Below are positions 1 to 10,163 of a stretch of DNA of 64,000 nt, piece by piece. The stretch spans positions 1 to 64,000 of the forward strand of contig CAJFCJ010000036.1 of the NCBI GenBank assembly GCA_904063045.1, given 5' to 3'. Below the pieces are notes generated by a model, which saw nothing but the letters and a program-made list of their open reading frames with translations, was not told where the DNA came from and ran no database searches. This DNA comes from Dimorphilus gyrociliatus. Taxonomy: Eukaryota > Annelida > Polychaeta > Dinophilidae. Each line of letters starts with the position of its first letter. The stretch's first letter is position 1. A program made the translations under genes and the position numbers.

Positions 1-223
1 ACAGCGTCATCTGACGGTATTTGTGGGTTTTTCTTTGATGTTTGTTGTTCCAAGAGAAATTTCTTTTTGCCTTTTGAATAAAAGTATTGATTCTATTGCA
101 GATTGCTGATTACGAAATTTCAAGATATTATTTTAAATGTAGGTTACGTAAGAAATTACATCATATTTTTGGTAGTAGCTTATATGATCCATAATCTGAT
201 ATATCATAAATCTAAATGAAAAA

Positions 224-280
224 AGAACCCAGGACATTCGCGTTGTTAGCACGATGCTCTAACCAACAAAGCTTCTATGG
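224..280 (-). pseudogene. tRNA-like relic (Ile/Val type, anticodon position AAC)
   Basis: Read on the minus strand this keeps a D arm with the GGTTAGAGC signature and a five-pair anticodon stem (TCGTG/CGCGA, one wobble pair) around the loop CTAACAA, which puts AAC at the anticodon. The 5' half of the T arm (CTGGG TTC) is present, but the returning T stem and the 3' acceptor strand are replaced by unrelated AT-rich sequence. It is therefore a truncated tRNA pseudogene or the tRNA-derived head of a SINE, not a working tRNA. Confidence 0.5.
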
Positions 281-300
281 AATTAATTTATTTTAAATGA

Positions 301-854
301 AAGACAAACTCAGCCCAAAGTTTTCTAATTAGACAGGTTGATGAACAATCTACAACACCAGCAGATTATATTCTTAATGCTACTGATAGTACTGGAAATT
401 TGATTAATTTGACAAATTTTACAGCAGGAAGCCAAAATATTCAAACTGTTTCTCTCATAATAAGTATATTTTTTGACAATGACGTCACAGAATAAATTCT
501 AATAAAAATAATAATGTAAAATTTACTATAGTACAATCAGGAGGTGGCACTCATATTAGTTAGGCAATTACTGATCCATATTATAAAGATATAATAGTCT
601 TTTCTCTGATGTTATAGGAAAATCGGGCCAGTATAATGAAATATTTACACATTCGACCTTAAACTTGAAGTTAATTGGCCAATTGCTGATGGAAAAATTT
701 TTCTAGCTAAAAAAGACAGAAGAAAAAATTCAGAATGTTTCAGAATGAATGTTGAAGATTTACTATATCAAAAAGAAGGAGAAGGAAAGAAAGTAGAATA
801 TATTAAAATTCATAAAAAGAATAATATGTATTTGCATCATTCAGCTGTTACTTA
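301..854 (+). pseudogene. Decayed coding relic, unrecognised
   Basis: Three separate stretches read like protein but in different frames with stops between them: 301-495 (about 64 codons ending in TAA), roughly 505-615 with one internal TAG after a SGGGTHIS motif, and roughly 670-854, a Lys/Glu-rich segment ending in TAA. None starts with a convincing ATG and no donor or acceptor pairs join them cleanly. Amino-acid composition is protein-like (VDEQSTTPADYILNATDS in the first). I do not recognise the family; it may be a remnant of a mobile element or of a host gene. Confidence 0.3.
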
Positions 855-991
855 AACAGGTAATTATTAAAAATGTGAGTACAATCATGTGTTCATTTAA
901 ATAATCAATAATTGTTTGAATGAGAACCATGGTTATCATATTCTACTATATATATTGAAAATTAAATTTAAATCTTTAGTTAAAACATAGA

Positions 992-1210
992 ATGGCACAG
1001 AAGGAAAGAGAAAATATTTTCTTCTGTTTGATGGTTTCTGAAGAGGATGGAGAAATTTTAAGAAAATTTTGTCAAGAAAAGAATTTAACCATTTTAGATC
1101 ATAAGAATTATCCAAAATTTGTTCATAAGACATACTTTCAAAGTAAAAAGAAGAAATTTTCCAGAATGACTACTCTTCAAGAGAAAGTATACGATTTTTT
1201 GCTAAGCTGA
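992..1210 (+). CDS. Short hypothetical protein, possibly part of the upstream relic
   Basis: An ATG-initiated frame of 72 codons, rich in Lys, Glu and Phe, without signal peptide or membrane segment. It follows the decayed coding region at 301-854 on the same strand and could be its 3' exon or an independent small gene. No motif was recognised. AT-rich sequence with AATAAA-like stretches follows the stop. Confidence is low because frames of this length occur by chance. Confidence 0.25.
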   Translation: MAQKERENIFFCLMVSEEDGEILRKFCQEKNLTILDHKNYPKFVHKTYFQSKKKKFSRMTTLQEKVYDFLLS

Positions 1211-1595
1211 ATTCTATTCTCTCTTTACTATCTCATTTCAATATTATAATAAATATATTTTTGTCATTATTTTCAATTTCTTTGTAATGGTCTGGTTCCT
1301 GGTGAATGGTATATAAGAATATTTTACTTTATTGATCATTTATAATAAATAACACCTAAAGTTAAGTTTGAAAAGAATGGGACATGTGTAATTGATTTTT
1401 TGAAAAAAAAATATTACATGAACTTGACCTTCTACTTGAAGAGAAGAGAAGATTTAGAAGGGAATATTGCCAAAACCATTTGTTACAATTCACATATTCT
1501 TCGTCTAAAGATGAATTTTAAAGAGGAGAGAGAATGTTAACCCAAATCTACTATATATTTCTAGAAAGTCACGTGATTATAAAAAATAAATGTTC

Positions 1596-2644
1596 CTAAA
1601 TAAAAATTTCATCCCTAATTTTATGTTTTATCTTATTACATATACAAATATTTAAAATTGTAAAGATTCTTTGTCTAAATGAAGGAAAGATAAAACTATA
1701 GATGAAAGTATTAAAAAAACTATTAAAAGTTGCTAACCAATAAGAATAGAAACTATAAATTAATGTTTTTTGTCTAAAACTGTCACTTATTGTACTTCCG
1801 ATAACCAAACAACAAAATGGAAATGTTAATGTATAAAATACAGAAATAGTTAAAATTAATAATTTTATAACTTTTAAATTTCTTTTTCTAGAAATTTCAT
1901 TTTGTTGATTTAATGAAGTTTTTAAGTTAAATTTTTGCTTTCTAAGGTGAAAAATGGTGTTAAATGTTGAAAAGAATAATACTGAAGATGTTAACAATGG
2001 TCCAGCATAAAGATAAACAAATACATGTAGAGTTATTACAAATTTTGGAGAACATATTAACTCAGTTTTAAGGAATACGAAACGAGATATTCCTAAACTA
2101 TCAATTAATGGTAAAAATCCAATTAAAAATAGAGATAACCATGAAAAACTGATAAGAAATATAACCCTCTGTTCAGTTACAATAGTTTTATATCTAAAAA
2201 TATAAAATTTTTCAAATTGTTATGAATTTTAAATTGAAAATTATCATTCATTTACCTGTTGAAGAATTTAACTGCAATATATCTATCTAAAGATATCATT
2301 GCTATACTCCATATTGACATCATACTGCTTGTAAGTGTAAATGTTCCATTTATATGACAAACTAAACTTCCGAATAAATACTTTCCAAGTATAGATGTTA
2401 GAAATGAAGTTGGTATTTGTGTAACACAGATTAAAATGTCAGAAATGGCAACACTTATTAATAGAATTTTAGATACTTTTGGTATGGTTTTAAGAAATGG
2501 AAGTAGAATTAAAGCCAATAATGATGAAAGTAATGATAAGACCAATGGAACACCAATTACAATCGATCTTAATGGATTGGAAATTGGATGATAAAAATTT
2601 ACAGAAATTGTAATACTTGTATTAGACATGAAGATGGCAACCAT
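1596..2644 (-). CDS. Rhodopsin-class (class A) G-protein coupled receptor, two exons
   Basis: Exons 2644-2256 and 2193-1596 join in frame across a 62-bp GT-AG intron, giving about 328 residues, the usual length of a class A GPCR. Exon 1 carries TM1-TM3 and ends after the DRY motif, seen as SLDRYIAVKFF. Exon 2 continues with TM4, an extracellular loop, TM5, a basic third loop, TM6 (FPFCCLV) and TM7 with NSFFNTFIY, a variant of NPxxY in which Pro is replaced by Thr. The first ATG of the frame is at 2644; a small upstream exon is possible. It is not closely related to the three intronless GPCRs at 17.7, 51.3 and 53.4 kb. It resembles biogenic-amine or peptide receptors in general form, but the ligand cannot be named. 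Confidence 0.85.
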
Positions 2645-2659
2645 GTAAGTCAATGTGAC

Positions 2660-3690
2660 AAATTTTACCCATGAAGCTATATATATATATAATATTTAAT
2701 TAGCTTAATAAATAGTTCATTACCTCGATTAATTATCTTAAAATAAGTTCATGCAAAAAAAAATTGATTACTTATTATTCTTCCCAGCCAGATGACAAGG
2801 AAGAAAAATATGCCCCACAGCAAAAATGTATTTGATGAACTGAAATGCGTAAGTAATTAGTTTAGAAATCCATACTCTCTGCAAAAGTTCATTCACACGT
2901 AATATAACAAAACATTTTCCTTTTCCTTCTCTTTTTAGATAAATTTTGTCTGATATTTTCATTTCTAAAAGAAGATATTTCATATATCATGAGGATGATA
3001 CTCAATAATTCTTTCATAAGAATTGAGGTTTGACATATACAGAATAGTTTGAATTATTTCTATCATATTTTAATTATTAACAATTCCAATGTTTTAACTA
3101 TTAATCATCTTTATGATTAATTTTTTAGCTATTATTCTCTTCACAGCCATTTTCACATTTTCTATATGCTTTAGTAAAAAAACTAACCACTAAAAAATTC
3201 CAATCATCTTGATAGGCTAATTTTTTAAAAAAAACAATGAAAAGTTTTTTCTTTGTTCTAAATTTGTTTCTTTTTGTTTTGTCTACATTTATATTTAAAA
3301 ACTTTAAAACATTTCTTTCTTATATACAAAACATACCACAGACCAGTTTATTGGAAGTATTAAAATTGATGGATGAATATTTTCATTTTTGTTCAATTTT
3401 TAGTTTCCATAGCAATTTGTATTGTTTATCGGAATTTAATATGCTATTTGGGAAAAAGTGATGGATTACAGTATTACAAAGAGTTGTAGTAATATCATTG
3501 ACATATGTAATAGTATGGCTCCCTATCTTCCTTATATACTGTTGTTTTGAGTTTTTAAACATTTTAAGAACTCCTTTCAATGCTATTAAATATTCATATA
3601 TAAAAATTATTTTTTTAAATAAGAAACAATCACCACTCCGTATAAGAATATACCATGTCAGATCGTAGTAACTTCCCCCCTCTCCCTCCT
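2660..3690. other. Gap without a supported gene
   Basis: AT-rich sequence with a short AT microsatellite near 2680 and scattered short open frames that lack motifs, signal peptides or splice partners. I see no supported gene, RNA or repeat here. Confidence 0.5.
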
Positions 3691-3693
3691 CCT

Positions 3694-5077
3694 TTATGTC
3701 GTGTTTATTATGTTTTGTTGGTGTTTTAAGCACTGTTGAGTGCTATCTAGAATAAATAAAAATGGCTGGACTGGGGATGATGAATGATTGTTTCGTTTTA
3801 CAATAATTGAGGATAGCAAAAGAAAATTAAAATCTTACTTGAATCAACATGAAATTTAATGGAAAAGGTTCTAAATTGTTTAACACAACCGTATGAACAT
3901 TCTTGTAAGTCTATTATTTTTCCAATTTCAACATTTTCTTTTTGAATATTCATATTTACAGACTGAAACGTTAATTTGAATTTATAGCACTCATAACTTT
4001 AGCGATTGATTAGTACACTACTCACTGAAGCATCTCCGTATGAATTTCCAGCATTTGCTATGGCGTTACTTTTGCTATTATGATTGAGTATTAATGGAAT
4101 ATCATTTTCCTCTATAGGGATAGTATCATTTAATTCCACTGTTTGAACAGTTCCAATTGGACCATCAGGTAATGTAATTAGAGTAATTAATTTATATTTA
4201 ATTCCTGCTAAATCCGACATTTTTCGCCAAATGCCAATGTGACTTTTATCTGTTGTCTTTCTGTAGAATTCAATTTTTGTTAAATGTCCAGAGCAGACAA
4301 ATTTTAAGTCAACTAAAAAGGTTGCATGGTCTTGACCACCTTCATTTCTGTCAATTAGATCGTGTCCATACACATTTTGCTTGTTGGAACAATATGGATT
4401 TCTCTCTGCAAAAGTAGACTATTAATTTCAGAAGAAACCGGTAGGAGAATATTCTGTATATATTTACTATAGACATTTTTTGGGATAAATTCAAGGTTGA
4501 AAGCATAATATTTGTTATAAACATGTGAATTAAAATTAATATTTTTATAAACTGGTAGTTTCATAAAAAATTTAACAGCTGTAATTATCTAAAAAGACAT
4601 AGAATATAATTTTATAATTTGACATCCTATATATAAGAAAGTTCCAGTCACCTTATAAAATTGTGCATTTCCAGGATTATCTCCTTTATAGGATACAATA
4701 CCATGTTTTGAACCTTCAAGAAACTCAAATGCCAAATAATCAGTTGTTGAAATTTCCATTGGAATATCAAATTTTACAGTTCTTTGTTCGATTGCAGTAG
4801 TTTTTGTAATTGTTCTATAATCTTTCTTATTATATTTCAAGCCCAAAACATTTTTCCAAACTGCCAAATGAAATGGATAATCTTCACCAGTTGTTAGATA
4901 AGTTATAGATGTTATGTAGCCATTACAGGGAATAGTAAAATCTGTAAGCAAATTAATATGGTCCAATTGAGAAAAAATAAAACGTATAAGAGGAAATCCA
5001 AGAGTTGCATTGTGACAATTTTCACTTTGAAGTGTTACTGGAAAATTTAGTAGTAAGATAAAAATCTGGAAAAACAT
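3694..5077 (-). CDS. Secreted protein with two copies of an unnamed extracellular module
   Basis: Exons 5077-4652, 4588-4468, 4405-4026 and 3962-3839 join in frame with introns of 62-63 bp; a fifth terminal exon (about 3770-3694) is weakly supported. Residues 1-18 form a signal peptide (MFFQIFILLLNF). Two homologous modules of about 150 residues follow, each encoded by two exons with the same phase pattern. Each starts with a Cys followed some 35 residues later by a second Cys in a C-x-G-(Y/H)-(I/L)-T motif, then a (V/I)W(K/R) strand, and each ends in an aromatic-rich strand (YAFNLEF in the first, RTFSIKF in the second). The pattern recalls beta-sandwich modules common in uncharacterised extracellular proteins of spiralians and cnidarians, but I cannot give a family name. 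Probably exported and glycan- or protein-binding; that is inference. Confidence 0.65.
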
Positions 5078-5389
5078 ACTACTAGATCAGACAAGCAAAT
5101 AAAACACACTCAAAACAATTCAAGGAAAATTCAATTATTTACTGATTTAGCTTTCCTTTCTTTTCATATATTGTATTTAATAGTGCTTTTTTTCATATTT
5201 CACGAGTTTTATTTTAATATTTATAAATTAAACACTTTGTTTATCAATTATTCTATGGAAACTTGATGAATTCTGTTATTTTTGGCGCATGAAAAATTTA
5301 GTCCATTTTGAATATTCAAAATGAATTTTAATCCTTTTATTATTATGTTATATCTATGTATTTTACTTTTACTGATGAAGGTTGAGTAT

Positions 5390-6068
5390 TTCATGTGAAG
5401 TAAGTGAAGATGCTCTAATTAATATAGCTGATGTTGAACTGGGAGCCACTTGTACCTATTCTTCTGTTGGAGCTACTGTTAAAAGATGTATACTATTGTC
5501 GATCCTGGATTCAACTTTTTCAATGATTATGCTAAACGTATGATTAATAATTCCATACCTTCACATTATATTTTCTCTATTTCTACCAGTTTTCCTTTCT
5601 GTTTTTCAGAGATGGACGGAAATATTTACAATGTACAATTTATGAATGACGTTGTCTATCACCTTCCTTCACATTTTCAAGGTCATTCAAGATCGATAAA
5701 GTTCAAGGTTAAAGGTTACAATTCTAGTCGTCAGCTTTAAAAATAAAACTACAAAGCAAATTGTATTAAAATTGGACATGCTCAACAATGATATTGAAAC
5801 TTCTTCCATTCAAGTTGAAGAAACTGTTGGAAAAGTGTTTGAATTCGGAAGATATACATCATTAATTCATTGCGACAGATGGAATGAATTTTGGCTTTTA
5901 TGGTCTGATAATGAAATCCAATTTGGATTTGATAAAGCATATGGAGAGAATCCATTAGCAAAAATACCAGTAACAACACCTTTAGATAACCCTGATATTG
6001 TTCAAAACAGTTTAGGAAACATCTTGAATCTAGTTCAACTGTCAGATGAAGGTTTCTTATCTTTTTGA
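5390..6068 (+). pseudogene. Farnesoic acid O-methyltransferase-like (FAMeT, Methyltransf_FA type) domain gene, frameshifted
   Basis: A segment after a good acceptor at about 5610 (TTTTTCAG) reads NVQFMNDVVYHLPSHF and then IKFKVKG, the usual start of this domain. The frame then stops at 5738. The match continues from about 5728 in another frame through FGRYTSLIHCDRWNEFW and WSDNEIQFG, the family's conserved core, to 6068. No intron can bridge the overlap, so a single-base frameshift around 5720-5735 separates the halves, by mutation or sequence error. Upstream 5400-5510 may be an earlier exon. Despite the name, the domain is found in many secreted animal proteins without demonstrated methyltransferase activity. 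A Tc1 remnant begins only about 120 bp downstream. Confidence 0.6.
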
Positions 6069-6184
6069 TAATTAAAAACTATTTAATGTATAAAACTTTT
6101 GCAGAGGGAAAAAAATTGAATTCTAGAGATTGCAGTATTCATAAAGATTATGATATTTTGGATGGATTAACTAACTAAGGCAAA

Positions 6185-6498
6185 ACATTTTTCAACAAGA
6201 TGGGGCAAGATGTCATACATCAAAAATGTCCAAATTCTTCCTGAAAAGAAATAGAATAAAATATATTAAAGACTGGCCTGCCAACAGTCCGGATCTAAAC
6301 ATCATAGAGAATCTTTGGGCAGCCTTAAAGAAAAAGGTTAATGCAAAAATACCCAAAAATATGGATGAGTTAAAGTTGATAATATTTTGACGAATTTTTT
6401 TCAATTTTGGAAGAATATATAAAAAATTTATATAATTTATCAAAAAAAAGGGGTTGCCTTGTAATCCAAAATAAAGGTTACCCAATTAAGTACTAGAT
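6185..6498 (+). mobile_element. Tc1/mariner transposase C-terminal remnant
   Basis: The frame starting near 6193 reads FQQDGARCHTSK, then DWPANSPDLNIIENLW, the hallmark of the second and third catalytic acidic residues of Tc1-type DDE transposases. A stop and a frame change follow near 6390, and the typical C-terminal end (CLVIQNKG...IKY stop) is recovered in another frame at about 6440-6497. The N-terminal DNA-binding half is absent. It is an inactive fossil. Confidence 0.85.
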
Positions 6499-6534
6499 AA
6501 AAATTGAAATTTTTTAGGTTTTTTAAAAACATGA

Positions 6535-6726
6535 CAGGAACTTACTCTCCTTCCTTTTGTTGAAAATTTTTAAATACAGATTACTGTATAGTGAGAAAAA
6601 TTTTTGAACAAGTTTTATCTATAAATTCGGTTATAAAAATATCTTATCGTTCATTCTAAACAAAAAGATTTAATTAAGCAAGTCCTGTTAGTTAAATAAT
6701 TCACTTTTTGCAATCTAAGAACAACC
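6535..6726 (+). repeat. Long terminal inverted-repeat arm of the Tc1 element, copy 1
   Basis: This stretch directly follows the Tc1 C-terminus and matches 62652-62842 over its whole length with scattered substitutions; shared blocks include TTTTATCTATAAATTCGGTT and AAACAAAAAGATTTAATTAAG. At 62 kb the same-strand sequence lies just upstream of the N-terminus of a minus-strand transposase. In element orientation the two are therefore the right and left ends in inverted form, which implies terminal repeats of about 190 bp. Confidence 0.7.
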
Positions 6727-6990
6727 CTGGCAGAGATTTCATATCAGGACGGTATATATACTGTATATATTATTTTTCAAATAATCCATGATATTGGCTA
6801 GCAACCCTAACACTCCATTGAGTCATTGTTTACTACATATTGAATAGTAAAGTAAGCAGTTGAGGAAAGCAGTAAAAAGGTAATATCTATGCTTCTCCCT
6901 CTTCTCTTCTTCCTCTCCTCTGTAAATACTAATATATATTTATATATACTGTATATTCTATATATTCAAGGAATTTGAAATAGTGACAAT

Positions 6991-8759
6991 ATGATTAGAC
7001 TTGAAGATATTATTCAGTTATTCATTTATGAAAATGCTGATAATTTGTTTAAGAAATGGTGCGAAAAAGGAATAAAAATACCTTCATTACTTTCAAACAA
7101 TATCTTAAATTTTATAACTGAAAGAAATTTTAATAGACAATCACAATATAAAATATTTTCCTGGTTAGATATGGATTTATTTGAGTGTAGTGAAATCAGA
7201 TTATATTGTATACCTTTTTATCAGCAGTTAACATTTACTGTTTTTAAAAAACATGCAATTAAAAAGTTGAATTTGTCAGTAATTTATAGTACTATTGAAC
7301 TTGATGAATTACTTGAACAGCTTAATTATAATCTACTGACTGAATTAACCATTTATAAAACTCAATTAGAATTTACAAACACTATTCAACAGTTGGCCTC
7401 ATTTCAAAATTTAAAAAAACTTTATCTACCATATTCATATTTGGATAATGAAATCTTTCAAAAAATCTTTAAATATTTACCACAATTAGAGAAAATTGAT
7501 TTGTCTGGAAATTATATTACTCAATTGGAAATGATTCAAGAATTTAAAAATTTAAAAGTTTTTAAATATTTAAATTTTCCTAGAGAATTGAATTTTACAA
7601 ATTTTTTAATTTTAAATATTAATTTAAATTTGAAAAAGTTGATTTTAACAAGAAAAGAAATACCACACATGAATTTATCGTTCAAATATGACGATAAGGA
7701 GTTTATAAGAAAAATCTATCTAAAGCAGTTGACCTATTTAAGATTGTGCTTTAATTATCAAATTGATGGCGAATTGTTAAAGTAAGTATAAAAAAGATGG
7801 CTACCAATATTTAAATATTATATTTACTTTAACCTAAATAGCCAAATGGTCGTAAGGCATAAAAATTTACAGTTTTTTCACACACCATTTTTTGAATATG
7901 TTCAAAAGAAAATTGTTATGGCAGAAAACTTAAAAGTGAATTATTTTTTTAAATTAAAAAGTAAAAGAAATTAAAAATTTGTATTCCTTTCTTTTCTAGA
8001 GAGATAATCCCATTGAAAAAATGAAAGAATGTATTGAAGGAAATATTAAAAATCATATTCTTATTGACCTAATTACTAATTTAATTGAATCGGTATCACC
8101 ACAAGTTTATAACATTAGTTTAAAAAATGAAAATGAAGAAGGAATATTTCTGCAGGTTATTCTTTCTTGTTTTGGTTTGCAATAGCTAAGTATCTTTTTT
8201 TAAATGTAATTATTAATTCTATTTTCAGATTGTTATAAGAACATTGGAAATATTTTTAAAGAATGGAATTTATCAAGAAAAATACCATATTAGAATATTA
8301 TATACAATTTTAAATATTGCCAAATCAATTAATTATAATCCTAAATTCCAATATGAATGGTTTCAAATTTGTATTAAAATATGTAGATACTCCAATCAAA
8401 TTAGACTTAATTCCTATATAGAATTCTGTATGTTGACAACAAAAAAATCATTAATGTCATTAATTTTCTTATCAATTTTGTTGTTGTTGTTTTTAAAATA
8501 GATAAGCCTATAGTTGAAGCTTGTTTTTGGATTTTTAAAAAATGTATTCATATTTTAAAAATAGTAAGAAAAGTTCAAAGTTTTTTTCTTTATTTAATTA
8601 AATACTTAAATCTTCTCATTAATTTCTGTTTTTTTCCATCTTTTACAGATTTCAAGAAACAAATATTTAATTTTAAATAATCAATGCAAAATGGTGAATT
8701 TTAACTGTTGGGATATGTTTGAGGAAGATGTTTTAACTGTTCACAGCTCACTAGCTTAA
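6991..8759 (+). CDS. Leucine-rich/armadillo-like protein, ZYG11/ZER1-like
   Basis: Exons 6991-7781, 8002-8155, 8229-8427, 8502-8563 and 8649-8759 join in frame to about 438 codons. Residues 1-110 resemble the N-terminal region of ZYG11/ZER1 proteins (short helical lead, then ...LLSNNILNFI). Residues 85-260 carry irregular LRRs (LKKLYLPYSYL, LEKIDLSGNYI, LTYLRLCFN). The later exons are helical and hydrophobic, as expected for armadillo repeats. ZYG11 and ZER1 are substrate receptors of Cullin-2 E3 ligases that recognise N-terminal glycine degrons. This product is shorter than the usual roughly 740-780 residues, so it is either a reduced paralogue or missing exons. No signal peptide. The related fragment at 49.5-50 kb has the same N-terminal type. 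The intracellular LRR identity is firm; the subfamily name is tentative. Confidence 0.6.
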
Positions 8760-9682
8760 AAATCCCGCCTTTTTTTGATAAGAGCGGAAGGAGGAAGATT
8801 TCTCTGAACAAAGAGAAATCTTTGAATAAATTGATTTTGGTAGTAGTGCTCTCTCTTCCTTAAATATTTAAAGATTATTAAAGTTAAGTCAGCTTTTAGA
8901 ATGGATTTCGAGGAAACTTAAATAAATGGCAAATATGTCAAATGGGAAATGCCAATTGAAATGAGAAAGTAAACGCATTAAAGTTACCATTTTCCATTTA
9001 GAAAAACGAGTACTATACTATTGGTGTGAGGAAAATGACAGTTAAAACTGTAACATAAATGCTGTTGGTTTATAGATGGGGATGTAAAAAGACATGGTAC
9101 TGTAGCAAACTTAAGAAATGTTAGGATATGATAGATGGAGCCACTGTTTATTTGGCAAAGAAACAATGTTAAAACGATGTATGTCAAAAATGTTATAGTT
9201 TGATAGTGAAATATTATTGTCTTAAGTAGCTTTTGAGCATTTTTATTAATTTAATATTAATGTCAAGGTCAAATAGTATTAATATTGTTAAACTTTCACA
9301 ATATTTTACGCACAGTACTATTATATGACTATATCAATATCATTTAAAACGTACTTAAGAAAGAGCATCAATCTTAAGCAGAGGCAGTACAAAACATTTT
9401 CAATATATAAAATCAGAGGAATATGCACATGCGCAGTAGTTGTTTTCAGTGCTTTTGTAAAAAGGGTTGTATAAAGATGATAAATCAAAATCAAAAATGC
9501 ATAACACAGCACTAACAAGAATATATAATGAAAAGATTCCCTATTCCGCAAACACAACTTTAATTATTGAAATAGTCACGTGGCCTAGTGTTTTCTCCAA
9601 TAAACACTAGGAGAGGAAGGAGAGTAAGTTAAACAGTCAGAAATTTCTTAAAGGTAAGAATAAATAGATTTTATCAGGGTCA
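8760..9682. other. Gap without a supported gene
   Basis: AT-rich intergenic sequence. Short frames on the minus strand (about 8984-9187 and 9321-9557) have no recognisable motif or splice partner. I see nothing else. Confidence 0.5.
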
Positions 9683-9875
9683 ACAGAAAACGTCCACAAA
9701 TAATAAATTTCAAGACAAGATTTTCGATTGAGAGATGATTAGTAAGAAGAAGACAGCAACTGATTTGTACTTAGGAGGGTCTCCTTTAACGGTTAGGGGT
9801 AATGCAAAAGGTTAGGTACAGCCAAGGGCTGGGTTAGAGTTAGGGTAAAAGCACTCATTTGTGGACGTTTTCTGT
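9683..9875. mobile_element. MITE-like element with 19-bp terminal inverted repeats (full copy)
   Basis: The ends are perfect inverted repeats, ACAGAAAACGTCCACAAAT at 9683-9701 and its complement at 9857-9875. The 193-bp body has no coding capacity and contains TTAGGG-like words (GGTTAGGGG, GGGTTAGAGTTAGGG). A second near-full copy in the opposite orientation lies at 41834-42012, with fragments at 25012-25078 and 50589-50604. This is a short non-autonomous DNA transposon family. Confidence 0.75.
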
Positions 9876-10163
9876 CGCATCCGATTTTATCATTTGGTGT
9901 TTTTAGTTGTAATTTTCAGATTGAAATTTATTTAAATATTTAAATCTTCTTTAACCAAACTGATATTCTATTTCTATTGCTTTGGTAGAAGTATAGATAG
10001 TGTAGGGAAAGATGAATAATATATCATCCATTATCGTTTACCCAGAACAGAACTCAATTTTATATTGTTAATTTTAATTGGAAATTATCTTTCTTTAGGA
10101 GTCTTAGGTGAAAAAAAGACGAAAATTGAGAAAAGAAACACAGTCAACAATATCAAGAGAAAT

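Noticed and set aside
2768-2983. Minus-strand frame of 71 codons
   Set aside because: No motif, no signal peptide, no splice partner; sits in the AT-rich gap upstream of the GPCR.
3383-3733. Minus-strand frame of 116 codons
   Set aside because: Starts at a non-ATG codon and has low-complexity composition. Tested as a continuation of the secreted two-module gene, but no splice phase fits.
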